In this document: positions 16,759 to 25,900 of the stretch, in pieces
Position numbering within the stretch: position 1 is the stretch's first letter
Layout: each line of letters opens with the position of its first letter
Assembly: GCA_043421945.1 (NCBI GenBank)
Contig: JBHOGO010000067.1
Span: forward strand, 1-26,469
Reading direction: 5' to 3'
Source: Thaumasiovibrio sp043421945
GTDB taxonomy: Bacteria; Pseudomonadota; Gammaproteobacteria; Enterobacterales; Vibrionaceae
DNA: 26,469 nucleotides
The notes under the pieces: model-generated
The model's database searches: none
What the model was told of the DNA's origin: nothing
What the model saw: the letters and a program-made list of their open reading frames with translations, nothing else
Program-made: the position numbers and the translations under genes

Positions 16759-16800
16759 TATACCCAAACAACTTCACGTTGGGTTTAGGTGAAGCATGAC
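16759..16800. repeat. Vibrio-type intergenic repeat remnant in dnaQ-rnhA spacer
   Basis: The stretch begins tatacccaaacaacttcac and can fold through cttcac/gtgaag (16772-16777, 16789-16794) or cccaa/ttggg (16763-16767, 16779-16783). It resembles the tatacccaagnaacttcaag motif that I recall as common between Vibrio genes. Confidence 0.4.
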
Positions 16801-16871
16801 GCGTTGCTGGATTCAATCGCCAATTATGTGTCACACTAACAGCATCATTCACTACCCAATACACCTCTCTA

Positions 16872-17339
16872 ATGCGCAAACAGGTAGAAATATTTACTGA
16901 TGGATCTTGTCTTGGTAACCCTGGGCCTGGAGGCTATGGTGCAGTCATGCGCTATAAAGGTCACACTAAAGAGATCAGTGACGGCTACCACCTCACCACC
17001 AATAACCGTATGGAGTTACTTGCCGCTATCGAAGCACTCCGCATGCTAAAAGAGCCGTGCAATGTAGAACTCACTACCGACAGCCAATATGTTCGCCAAG
17101 GTATTATGCAGTGGATTCACAACTGGAAAAAACGTGGCTGGAAAACCGCTGATAAAAAACCGGTGAAAAATGCAGACCTATGGGTACGTCTCGACGAGCA
17201 GTGTCAACACCATGCTGTTAACTGGCATTGGGTAAAAGGGCATGCTGGACACCCAGAAAATGAGCGCTGTGATGATCTTGCCCGTACCGCAGCAGAATCA
17301 CCGAAACATGAAGATGAAGGTTATCAGCCTAACGAATAG
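16872..17339 (+). CDS. rnhA: Ribonuclease HI
   Basis: The product has 155 residues, exactly the E. coli RNase HI length. All catalytic residues fall at the E. coli numbers: Asp10 (FTDGSC), Glu48 (RMELLAA), Asp70 (TTDSQY), His124 (VKGHAGHPEN) and Asp134. The basic handle region (WKKRGWKTADKKPVKN, 85-100) is present. It cuts RNA in RNA-DNA hybrids, removing primers and R-loops. It is divergent from dnaQ and convergent with yafS. The Shine-Dalgarno is weak. Confidence 0.97.
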   Translation: MRKQVEIFTDGSCLGNPGPGGYGAVMRYKGHTKEISDGYHLTTNNRMELLAAIEALRMLKEPCNVELTTDSQYVRQGIMQWIHNWKKRGWKTADKKPVKNADLWVRLDEQCQHHAVNWHWVKGHAGHPENERCDDLARTAAESPKHEDEGYQPNE

Positions 17340-17361
17340 TGCAAAATGATAAGCCATCATG

Positions 17362-17392
17362 AACATAAGGAAGCACTACTCTTCCTTATGTT
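17362..17392. terminator. 12-bp perfect hairpin at rnhA-yafS junction
   Basis: Arms 17362-17373 and 17381-17392 pair perfectly around a 7-base loop. The hairpin includes the last codons and, in its loop, the stop codon of yafS. No T-run follows on either strand, so it may protect mRNA ends or act as a weak terminator for the convergent genes. Confidence 0.6.
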
Positions 17393-18140
17393 TACACCGA
17401 CGCTGTGTATTATCTCGCCCCATAGAGCCAACATTTAATCCTGCCGTTGTTAATCGTCGTCTTAGTAGCCAGCCAGGCTTTATCGGCTTTAATGGAAATG
17501 TTCGCTTTCTTGCAACAATAAAGTACATGCACCCCATCGAAGAGAGATAGTCAACCAAGACATTTTCTGCCCATGCCCAACACACCTCATGCTTCGTTGC
17601 AGGCAAGATAGCAAATGACTCATGGTGGACCACTTCATAATTTAATACACCTAACCAATCTTTAATTCGGTACGGTGTAAAGAGACGGCCACTCCACGGG
17701 TATTTATTCTTTTTCCATGGTAAGAACGAAGTAACACCATAGAGGCTAAAAGGGTTAAAGCCACCAATAAGCAAATACCCATCATCCACCAACACACGGT
17801 CCACCTCTCTCAATAAACTGTGAGGGTCTGCGCAGTACTCCAATTGATTGGCAATTAAGACGGCATCAATAGATTTCTCAATAAATGGGAGTGCATCTGG
17901 AGTGGCTGTCACATTTCGATACGGACTAACCATATCTAGATTAATTTGATGTGGTACATTGCAATGCATACTAGCAAGCTCGCAACTTAAGCCACCAATT
18001 TTCAAAAAGTGGTAACCAAAGATTTTCGGGCACCACTCGTCAAGCCGAGCTTGCAGCAATTCGCTCGCCCATTGGCCATTCGAAAGTGATTGCCATGACG
18101 ATGGAGGTTGAATTTGTTTGGAAATACGCGCGGGCTTCAT
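17376..18140 (-). CDS. yafS: YafS-type SAM-dependent methyltransferase
   Basis: The start is set at 18140 because the product (254 residues) then begins MKPARISKQIQPPSSW, like E. coli YafS (MKPARVPQT). The methyltransferase fold is recognisable from FLKIGGLSCELA, the AD-type segment ATPDALPFIEKSIDAVLIANQLEYCADPH and the post-motif LLREVDRVLVDDGYLLIGGFNP. The substrate is unknown. The basic C-terminal tail ends in KHKEE inside a hairpin. The gene is divergent from gloB with only 35 bases between, as in E. coli (yafS-gloB), so gloB promoter elements must overlap the start of yafS. Confidence 0.88.
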   Translation of the reverse strand: MKPARISKQIQPPSSWQSLSNGQWASELLQARLDEWCPKIFGYHFLKIGGLSCELASMHCNVPHQINLDMVSPYRNVTATPDALPFIEKSIDAVLIANQLEYCADPHSLLREVDRVLVDDGYLLIGGFNPFSLYGVTSFLPWKKNKYPWSGRLFTPYRIKDWLGVLNYEVVHHESFAILPATKHEVCWAWAENVLVDYLSSMGCMYFIVARKRTFPLKPIKPGWLLRRRLTTAGLNVGSMGRDNTQRRCKHKEE

Positions 18141-18175
18141 ATAATGACTGTTCAATACCTTAGAAAGGATGATCC

Positions 18176-18934
18176 ATGCTAACTGTTGAGAGCATACCTG
18201 CATTTAACGACAATTACATATGGCTGATTCACAATCAAGAAGATCGTGCAGTTGTCGTAGACCCCGGTGACGCCACCGTCGTGCTTCAGCACTTAGAAGA
18301 ACACGCATTAACGTTAGATGCGATTCTTATCACTCACCATCATGCCGACCACACCGGTGGAATCAGTGAACTAAAACGTCGCTTCCCTGACTGTAAAGTG
18401 ATTGGCCCGAAGCACGACCCTATTCCGGGGCTCTCTGTTGAAGTCGATGATAACGACCAGCTAGAACTCTTCGGGGTGACATTTACGGTATTACACATAC
18501 CAGGCCACACATTAGGGCATATTGCGTACCTTGGTGATGGCAAACTCTTCTGCGGGGATACCTTGTTTGCTGCTGGGTGTGGACGTATTTTTGAGGGTAC
18601 AGCGGAGCAAATGTATCATTCACTCCAGCGATTAGCTTCACTGCCGGATGAGACAGATGTTTATTGTGCTCATGAATACACCAGCAGTAATATCGCATTT
18701 GCACTCGTTGTCGACCCTGATAACCCCGATCTGCAGGAGTACCGAGACAAGGTTAACCACCTTCGAGCCCAATCTCTACCGACACTGCCAACGCGTATTG
18801 GTACTGAGAAGTTAGTGAACCCTTTTCTTCGCAGTCATGCCTCGATTCTCAAACAATCCGTGACTGATCGAACGCTATGTAAAGACGATTTAGAAACATT
18901 TACACAACTGAGACATTGGAAGGACAATTTTTAA
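18176..18934 (+). CDS. gloB: Hydroxyacylglutathione hydrolase (glyoxalase II)
   Basis: The 252-residue enzyme (E. coli 251) has the metallo-beta-lactamase metal motif THHHADHTGG (His54, His56, Asp58, His59), further ligands in HIPGHTLGH, FCGDTLFAAGCGR and CAHEYT, and the glutathione-binding C-terminus with about 70 residues. It hydrolyses S-lactoylglutathione to lactate, finishing methylglyoxal detoxification. Shine-Dalgarno aaagga lies 8 bases upstream. mltD follows on the same strand after a 9-bp hairpin. Confidence 0.96.
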   Translation: MLTVESIPAFNDNYIWLIHNQEDRAVVVDPGDATVVLQHLEEHALTLDAILITHHHADHTGGISELKRRFPDCKVIGPKHDPIPGLSVEVDDNDQLELFGVTFTVLHIPGHTLGHIAYLGDGKLFCGDTLFAAGCGRIFEGTAEQMYHSLQRLASLPDETDVYCAHEYTSSNIAFALVVDPDNPDLQEYRDKVNHLRAQSLPTLPTRIGTEKLVNPFLRSHASILKQSVTDRTLCKDDLETFTQLRHWKDNF

Positions 18935-18958
18935 GCTAAAAGGCTTGTACCTTTTAGC
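18935..18958 (+). terminator. 9-bp hairpin directly after gloB stop
   Basis: Arms gctaaaagg/cctttagc-type (18935-18943, 18950-18958; nine perfect pairs) with loop cttgta begin at the base after the gloB stop. No T-run follows, so it may only partly terminate before mltD or stabilise the gloB mRNA. Confidence 0.5.
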
Positions 18959-19003
18959 CGTAGACCAGTATGATCCACGACCGTTTTGGCAAAAGACAGT
19001 ATT

Positions 19004-20593
19004 ATGAAATCGAAATTATTTGTAGCAAGTGCACTATTCCTGGCTGGTTGCCAGCTGTCCAATACGGCATTGAAAGATAAACAGCCTGAAATTAATCAGG
19101 TTGAAGAAGAAAGTACTCTAGTAGAGAAGACGGTGACACCGCAAACGGAAACCGTCAAAAAGGAAGTGGTAGAAGAGCGCGTAGAGCCGCCTATTGAGCT
19201 ACCTGCCCTGACACCACAAGAACAAGAAGATGTATGGAATCGAATCACCATGCAGCTATCTTTAATGGTTCCAGAAGGTGATGAGCGCGTCGAATACTAC
19301 CGTCAATGGTACCTTCGTCACCCTTCGCATTTAAAAACAGTTGCACAACGAGCTGAACCTTTCCTTTACCTTATCACTGAGAAAGTGGAAGAGAGAGAGT
19401 TCCCACTTGAGCTTGCCTTGCTTCCTATCGTAGAAAGTTCGTTTGACCAATTTGCTTATTCGCATGGCAGAGCCGCTGGACTTTGGCAAATCACTCCACC
19501 AACAGGCCGTAGTTTTGGGCTAGAACAGAACTGGTGGTATGACGGTCGCCGTGATGTGGTTAAATCAACTGACGGTGCACTTGATCTGCTCGCTTATCTA
19601 CACAAGAAGTTTAATGGTGATTGGCTACATGCTCTTGCTGCCTATAATACTGGTGAAGGTCGTGTATTCCGCGCTATTCGCAGCAATAAGGCAGAAGGGA
19701 AATCAACTGAGTTTTGGGCTTTAAGCTTACCTCGTGAAACGAGTGACTATGTACCTAAACTGCTTGCTGTTGCTGACGTCATCGCCAACTCGAAAGAGTA
19801 TGGGGTTGATATTCCAGCTATCGCGAATAAACCGGTAGTAACGGTCGTTGAGCCCGGCGTGCAGATGGACATCGCACTGGCGGCAAAGTATGCCGACCTT
19901 AGTGTCAAAGAGCTGCAACGTCTAAACCCAGCTTATAACCAATGGGCAACAGCACCAGATGGCCAAACTCATCTGCTGTTACCACTGAGCAACGCTGAGT
20001 CATTCAATCAGCAGTTCACCGCTAATAACAACCAAGGTATGAACCTCATCCGTTATGAGATTCAACCTGGTGATACCATCAGTGTATTGGCCCAAAAGTA
20101 CGACACGCGCTCAGACCTGATCATGAAAGCGAACAATATGGAAAGCACTTCGTTGCGTGCTGGTCGCCACCTCATGATCCCTGTCGCATTAAAAGATGAT
20201 GCCGTACTCGCCGCTGCGAGAACCACACAGCAAAGCTCTCATGGTACGGGTTACCGTACTGAGTATGTCGTCAAATCTGGCGATAGCCTGTCGACGATCG
20301 CTCGAGACAACAAAGTCTCTATGGATCAATTGACACGCTGGAACGCAATCACAAGAACCAGCACGCTGCGCATCGGACAAAAACTGACAATCTGGGCTGA
20401 TAATCAAGACGGCGGCATCATTCGTACCATTAGCTACCAAGTACGTAATGGCGACAACCTCAGTACCATTGCTAACCGCTATAAAGTACGCGTGTCTGAT
20501 CTGATGACTTGGAATAATTTGGACGCCAAAAGCTACCTACAGCCAGGACAGAAACTCACGCTTCATATTGATGTGACCAAGGTCAGTGTATGA
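19004..20593 (+). CDS. mltD: Membrane-bound lytic murein transglycosylase D, lipoprotein with three LysM domains
   Basis: Start ATG 19004 yields 529 residues with a lipoprotein signal (LFVASALFLAGC, lipidated Cys16); an upstream in-frame TTG adds six residues. A Glu/Val-rich linker (about 25-65) leads to the SLT domain with catalytic Glu144 in LLPIVESSFDQFAYSHGRAAGLWQIT and the AAYNTGEGRV motif. Three LysM peptidoglycan-binding domains follow, starting YEIQPGDTISVLA, YVVKSGDSLSTIA and YQVRNGDNLSTIA. E. coli MltD (452 residues) has two. It cleaves glycan strands with 1,6-anhydro ends at the outer membrane. The stop overlaps the next gene (ATGA). Confidence 0.95.
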   Translation: MKSKLFVASALFLAGCQLSNTALKDKQPEINQVEEESTLVEKTVTPQTETVKKEVVEERVEPPIELPALTPQEQEDVWNRITMQLSLMVPEGDERVEYYRQWYLRHPSHLKTVAQRAEPFLYLITEKVEEREFPLELALLPIVESSFDQFAYSHGRAAGLWQITPPTGRSFGLEQNWWYDGRRDVVKSTDGALDLLAYLHKKFNGDWLHALAAYNTGEGRVFRAIRSNKAEGKSTEFWALSLPRETSDYVPKLLAVADVIANSKEYGVDIPAIANKPVVTVVEPGVQMDIALAAKYADLSVKELQRLNPAYNQWATAPDGQTHLLLPLSNAESFNQQFTANNNQGMNLIRYEIQPGDTISVLAQKYDTRSDLIMKANNMESTSLRAGRHLMIPVALKDDAVLAAARTTQQSSHGTGYRTEYVVKSGDSLSTIARDNKVSMDQLTRWNAITRTSTLRIGQKLTIWADNQDGGIIRTISYQVRNGDNLSTIANRYKVRVSDLMTWNNLDAKSYLQPGQKLTLHIDVTKVSV

Positions 20594-21279
20594 CGCCATC
20601 CAGTAATCCATTTAAAGCGCTTATCGACCTCTTCCGTTCGCCGGTTGAATGCTATGCGTCTTTATACCAGTACCCCAAATGGGGCTGGTTTGCTTGGGTT
20701 TTCATCGTACTCGGCCCCTTTATGTTTTGGGGCTATTACTTTGAGCTAGTAAACCAAGAATGGATGATCACCAATATTATTTCACAAAGTCCAACGCTAT
20801 CCCCTGAGGAGCTCGAAAGTTGGATTCAGCCCGAGATTTTATTAGGTGGCAATATTATTGGCGACATGGTTGGTCGCACAGCGGTCATCTTATTCATGAG
20901 CCTGTGGCTTACACTGGCTACACGTGAACAAGAGAAGCGTTTACGCTGGGGACAGTGGCTTGGCATTAGTTGCTTTATCTTTTTGCCAATGATTGTTGGA
21001 GACATTGCTAGCTATGTCAGCATTCTCTTTAACTACGCACAAGTTATGCCGAATGCAGCGGATCTAAATAGCCTCAATGGACTCCTAAAGCTTCCGATGG
21101 ATCACCCTTGGGCTACATTTTGCCAAACTATCCCGCTGTTAATGCCGTGGCATATCGTCCTAACGTACGCAGCCCTAGGAGCATTCACCAATTACGATCG
21201 TGGTCATGCCTTAAGTATTGCATTACTGCCTTGGATTGGCGTAATCACCTTATGGCCGCTCGCTATCCTCTTTTTTTAG
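20590..21279 (+). CDS. Yip1-family multi-pass membrane protein
   Basis: The 229-residue protein begins NPFKALIDLFRSPVECYASLYQYPKWGW, the amphipathic lead of bacterial Yip1-domain proteins, followed by about five hydrophobic segments (near 31-52, 97-110, 123-146, 185-200 and 208-228). The function of bacterial members is unknown. The ATGA overlap with mltD indicates translational coupling, so a role in the envelope together with MltD is a fair but unproven guess. Confidence 0.78.
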   Translation: MTPSSNPFKALIDLFRSPVECYASLYQYPKWGWFAWVFIVLGPFMFWGYYFELVNQEWMITNIISQSPTLSPEELESWIQPEILLGGNIIGDMVGRTAVILFMSLWLTLATREQEKRLRWGQWLGISCFIFLPMIVGDIASYVSILFNYAQVMPNAADLNSLNGLLKLPMDHPWATFCQTIPLLMPWHIVLTYAALGAFTNYDRGHALSIALLPWIGVITLWPLAILFF

Positions 21280-21636
21280 CAAAATCGGCGTAAACCATCG
21301 CCCGATGAGGGCGATGATACAAGGCGAAATTGCGATAGCAATTTAAAAACTGTATTATTGAATTTCTGTAACGAAAACCAAGTGCAGAAAGAAAAACAAA
21401 TTTTTGACTGACTGACCAAGAAGACCCCACATAGCCTAGTTGCAGATCGTGGCAAGGGAACCGTTATGGCGCAGCAGTTTAAAGTTACCAACGCGGCTGG
21501 ACGGTCGTGTCTGCTTGTGGAGGCTTACGTAAGACTCGATATTTCGAGCTATAGCCTGCGAAACAAGAAGCATCGCCCAACGGGCGGTGAGTAGTCACGT
21601 CGAGTCGCTTTTAAGTCAAAGGGCAGAAGTATCAGG
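21280..21636. other. 357-base gap with several strong hairpins; possible ncRNA or small gene
   Basis: This stretch separates the convergent Yip1 and yafD genes and has no long gene. It contains the hairpins catcgcccgatgagggcgatg-type (21296-21316 region, 8-bp arms), tttctg/cagaaa (21363-21390), ctcga/tcgag (21535-21548) and catcgccc/gggcggtg (21571-21589). The segment gactcga (21533-21539) can also pair with tcgagtc (21600-21606), which is followed by gctttt. The left part is A/T rich with a TTGACT at 21404; the right 200 bases are more G/C rich. I do not recognise it as a known RNA. Confidence 0.4.
21466..21594 (+). CDS. Possible 42-residue small protein, unrecognised
   Basis: An ATG at 21466 with a good Shine-Dalgarno aaggga six bases upstream opens 42 codons to TAG at 21592. 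The peptide starts MAQQFKVTNAAGRSCLLVEA and ends in a basic stretch with KKHRPTGGE; it has one cysteine and no signal peptide or membrane segment. I do not recognise a family. Two hairpins lie inside the frame, so the conservation signal here could equally come from an RNA. Confidence rests on the ribosome-binding site and position only. Confidence 0.35.
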   Translation: MAQQFKVTNAAGRSCLLVEAYVRLDISSYSLRNKKHRPTGGE

Positions 21637-22488
21637 TTAGATCCTAAATTGCGCCCAAATGGGATTGTGGTCAGAGGCATCGGTTTCCGGTGCCTCTGCT
21701 GTTTCTAGCATAAGACCACGATAATAAAGATGATCGAGTGGACGCCCCAAGACGCGTGTACGATAATCTTCACCAAAAGTGGCATATGACATACCAAGTG
21801 CCATTGCAAACTCTTCTACAACCTTCTGGCGCTGTTTACGCCATGTATTAAAGTCACCAGCAACAATGATGGGACCTTGATGATTTTGTAACACAAGTGC
21901 AAGCATTGAGAGCTGCTCTTTGTACTTATCGGTTCCAATGGTGAAATTAATACCATGTAAGTTTACGACAGCAAGTATCTCGCCATTGCTTAAGGGGAAT
22001 TCGGCATAGAGCGCTGATTTAGGGAGTCGTAGCCATGGCTCAACTGTCAGATAGGCACAAGATTGTAATGCCTCAACGCGAGATAAATTCAGTACCCCTG
22101 CACTTTGGTCAAACAGGGAGAATGCATTCGCCATCGCAACATCCCACTCCTTACCTTCAAGATACTCAGTGAAATCTTCATGAAGGCTCGCTTCTTGCAA
22201 CAAGACTAATTCGGACTTGTCAGCGAGCGTGTCTAATTCCAATTGCCAACCAGGTCGATTACCTTTGTAGATATTCCAGACAGAAAGCCTTAAGCGACCA
22301 TCTACATCCAGCGGTTGTTTCTCCTCTGCGCCAGATTGAAAACAACGAAGCTCCTGACTCGTCAGGCTCATGACTTGCGCTTCCTGAGGGATATCAAAAC
22401 TCATTCCCATAAAACTGCAAGATCCTACACCAGCGATAGCGAGTGTAATTGCGGATACAGCAAATAACTTGTGTCGTTTAGAATGCAT
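21637..22488 (-). CDS. yafD: YafD-like endonuclease/exonuclease/phosphatase family protein
   Basis: The 283-residue protein (E. coli YafD 266) has the EEP fold motifs in order: SVWNIYKGN, LVLLQEA (metal-binding Glu), VVNLHGINF, IIVAGDFNTW (Asp/Asn), GRPLDHLYYRGL and SDHNPIWAQF (catalytic Asp-His). Its N-terminus has a hydrophobic segment ending in GVGSC, so it may be an exported lipoprotein or membrane-anchored. The substrate of YafD is not firmly established; DNA, phosphoesters or lipids are possible in this superfamily. The neighbourhood with tRNA-Asp, mltD and gloB mirrors E. coli rrnH-aspU-yafD-mltD-gloB. Confidence 0.85.
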   Translation of the reverse strand: MHSKRHKLFAVSAITLAIAGVGSCSFMGMSFDIPQEAQVMSLTSQELRCFQSGAEEKQPLDVDGRLRLSVWNIYKGNRPGWQLELDTLADKSELVLLQEASLHEDFTEYLEGKEWDVAMANAFSLFDQSAGVLNLSRVEALQSCAYLTVEPWLRLPKSALYAEFPLSNGEILAVVNLHGINFTIGTDKYKEQLSMLALVLQNHQGPIIVAGDFNTWRKQRQKVVEEFAMALGMSYATFGEDYRTRVLGRPLDHLYYRGLMLETAEAPETDASDHNPIWAQFRI

Positions 22489-22667
22489 GACTTACATTAA
22501 CCATCATCAGAATATTCTCGCCTTTTTAAATCACCGACGTTAAATCAAGCTATTTACATATAACATGTTTGAACGGTCGGAAATGAAACGCATTGTAGCA
22601 CTCCTGTACAACGCTAGGCATACGCAGAAGAGAAAACGTACGATATTATTGATTGGATTCTAGAATC

Positions 22668-22697
22668 AAAAAAGCCCCAGCGTAATGCTGAGGCTTT
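22668..22697 (-). terminator. Terminator of tRNA-Trp
   Basis: On the minus strand arms 22687-22697 and 22671-22681 pair with a single mismatch around a 5-base loop, followed by six T. It begins 6 bases after the tRNA CCA end. Confidence 0.9.
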
Positions 22698-22703
22698 CGA
22701 ATT

Positions 22704-22780
<77 letters not shown>

Positions 22781-22791
22781 GAAGAAAGTGC

Positions 22792-22820
22792 ATTGTAGGG
22801 GGGATTCAACACAAATACAA
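22792..22820 (-). promoter_or_regulatory. Possible own promoter of tRNA-Trp
   Basis: On the minus strand TTGTAT (22815-22820) and TACAAT (22792-22797) are 17 bases apart and the tRNA starts 12 bases after the -10. The -35 is weak (3 of 6) but the -10 is 5 of 6. A private promoter would be needed because tRNA-Asp is followed by a terminator. Confidence 0.5.
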
Positions 22821-22904
22821 CATATATCCCAAAGAGAAAAGGCGCCCAATAAACAGAAATTAGAGTTAAGTCATGTTCTTGAATATCAGTATCATAAGAA
22901 TAAA

Positions 22905-25900
22905 TTACACCTCAACACTAACCATAGAAAATAGTAATTGATAACGATAGTGCTGTTTATTCAGCAAGTATTCCTCATGGACACTTTGGCTCCATGAGTC
23001 ATCCCCTCCGACCCCCATATGTGCGTGATCAATCCGAACATAAAGATTCTGACTCGCAGTAAGCTCGTTCGTATGTCGAGCATCCGCTATCTGTTTCTGA
23101 CTGTAACGACTCACGGAAAATTGAAATTCCCCTGTAATCTCTATCCCTCCAATTTTTAACTTTCGAGTATCACAGCGCAATCCATTTTCACTTGGATAGA
23201 TATACGGGGTATACAGTTCATCGACCTTCAGCGAATAGTAACCAACGTGAGAGGCTGACTTACGATCTGGGTAGTTTTCAAATGGACCGCGCCCAAACCA
23301 TTCAATGCGGTTTTGGGCAAGTGAATTGGGTACGGTAAATTCCAAACCAATTCTAGGTAACGCTGGTAACCTCTCATTCAATTCAATCGTTATGTCGGCG
23401 GAGAGCGTCCCATCGCTCATAACCTTGTAATGCCAGATAGAAGTCGCCACAAGAGTCTCTAAGTATCGATACGCAAACGTCGAGGTAACATGAACACCAT
23501 CCGCTACTCTTTCAGCTCGACACTCAACACACTCTCTAAGCCAATGACCAAGGCCAGCATCCTGCCATAGAGAGGTCCAAGTATTAGGATCGATATTATC
23601 TGCTTCGCTGGTACCTATATCATTATCAATAGGCGCGCGGTAGAAATTATCGACTAACCCTGACATGAACTGATCATTACCTTCAACTGACCACCTTGAA
23701 AGTATGCCTGTTTGCGTATCAAATTCGATCTGGAACCACTCGCCGTATATTTCTATATGGTTAGTTGTAATGTTAAGCACTGGCGCAGAACCTGAGGGGA
23801 GAGGCAACAGAGCAAGGGAGTGCTTATTTATCAAAGAGAATTGTACGCTAGCGAGTTGGTGCCCACCCTCTGCCCAGGCACAATCTGAAATGGTTTCGAT
23901 ATAAAGATTAAGATGATAGTGGCAGCCTGCTTTATACAAAAATGAGGGAAATTCTACCGTAATATCACACTGCCCTTTTTCTTCAATCCACAGCTTTTGC
24001 TCACCGGTTTCGATCACCTTGCCATCTTCTAATAGAGACCAACGTAAAAGCTCGTTGTCAGTAGCACGGAACAACCACTCACTGGTAACCTCTAGCGTGA
24101 CGGAATATTCCTTCTCTGCTCGCTTCTCAAATTGGAAAAACTGTTGAGCAAACTTCACCTCTTCAAGGCTAGGGTGCGGTGTTCTATCAGGGAAGACCAA
24201 ACCGTTTATACAAAACTGACGATCATTTATCTCATCGCCAAAATCACCACCATACCCCCAGTATTGCTGACCATTTTCATCAGTAAGAGTGATTCCTTGA
24301 TCCACCCAATCCCAGATAAAGCCCCCTTGAAGGCGGGGGTAGTCCCGGAATGCTTGCCAGTATTTGTGAAAGCTACCCAAGCTGTTTCCCATCGCGTGAG
24401 CGTACTCACAAAGTATCAATGGTCTCATTTCACCTGGCTGCGAGATCCAATTTTTTATCGCCCACTTAGGTACAGCTTCGAACAGCTGATCTTGATCGAC
24501 TCGAGCATACATCGGGCAAAGAATATCAGTTGCAGCGGTATCAGCTCCACCACCTTCATATTGAACCACTCTTGATGGATCAACACTTTTAGCCCAGTGA
24601 TACATAGCGTCATGAGTCGCTCCATAGCCAGACTCATTACCCAACGACCAGATAATAATTGAGGGGTGGTTTTTATCTCGTTCTATCATCCCAGTTAAAC
24701 GGCTCATCAATGCGTTGTTCCAACTAGGATCATTTGCGAGCCGACCCATAGGGTACATTCCATGAGTCTCTATATTCGCTTCATCACAAACATAGAGACC
24801 TAGTTCATCACAAAGCTCATACCATCGCGGATGGTTCGGATAATGTGCTGTTCGAACAGCGTTAAAGTTATTCTGTTTCATCAACTTAATATCGTGAACC
24901 ATATCAGCTTCAGTCACTACATGGCCGCGTATCGGGTGGTGCTCATGCCTATTCACACCACGTATAAACAACGGTTCACCATTGAGACGTAAAAGTCCAT
25001 CTTTAATGTCTACCGTTCTAAAACCAACATCATAAGCTTCAACGTCTATCACCTCGTCATTCTCATTAAGTAAGCTAATAACACAGCGATATAGGTAAGG
25101 GCGTTCAGCACTCCATTTATTCGGGGATTGAACCTCTATACGTTGATAGCAGACATCATTCCATCCGCCTTTCTCATCGACGACTCGATCATTCGGCGCA
25201 GCAATACACACTTCACTGAGAGAATGAAGATGGTCGAATAACTGAACTTGAACACGGTATGTTTCAGGACCGTGAAATCGAGTCCTAATATTTAGCCAGC
25301 CATCACGGTAACACGCATCCAAGTGAGGCGTAATGGCCACATCTTGAATGTGATAAGAGGGCTTAGTCAGTAAAGAGACATCACGAAAAATACCGCTGAG
25401 CCACCACATATCCTGATCTTCTAAGTAACTCCCATCACTCCAGCGCAAGACCATTACTGCGATTGTATTCAGCCCTTCGACAAGATAAGGAGAGAGGTCG
25501 AACGCGGCGGGCAAGCGGCTATCCTGCGAATACCCCACCCAAGTACCGTTACACCATATGTGGAAGGCAGAATTCACACCATCGAAGATAATTCGGTTAT
25601 GTTGTACTAACTGATCTGGACTGATTGATATAGAGGTTCGGTAACATCCTGTCGGATTATCTTGCGGTACAAAAGGAGGGTTCACTTCAAATGGGTATTT
25701 AATGTTGGTATAAATAGGCTTGTCATAGCCAAGCAACTGCCAATTTGAAGGGACGCCGATCGTGTCCCAACGACTATCGTCAAAATGAATAGCTGCAAAC
25801 TCTGATGGTACATCTTCTGGTCTAGAAAAGAGTTTGAATTGCCAGTCACCGTTCAACAATGCGCGCTGTCGTACCTGTTTATTTAATGCGTCATCTTCTG

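Noticed and set aside
21420..21620. 6S RNA (ssrS) candidate
   Set aside because: A hairpin followed by tagcctgcg and gcatc faintly recalls the 3' half of 6S RNA, but the 5' half and closing stem do not match and 6S normally sits between zapA and ygfA, which are absent here.
21280..21636. CsrB/CsrC-type RNA, tmRNA or RNase P RNA
   Set aside because: Too few GGA loop motifs for Csr RNAs, and none of the conserved tmRNA or RNase P core sequences are present.
22489..22667. Possible gene or repeat between yafD and tRNA-Trp terminator
   Set aside because: No open frame with a ribosome-binding site and no repeat; probably just the yafD promoter region.
24132..24575. Plus-strand open frame of 147 codons
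   Set aside because: Antisense to the conserved lacZ barrel domain; composition follows from lacZ codons.
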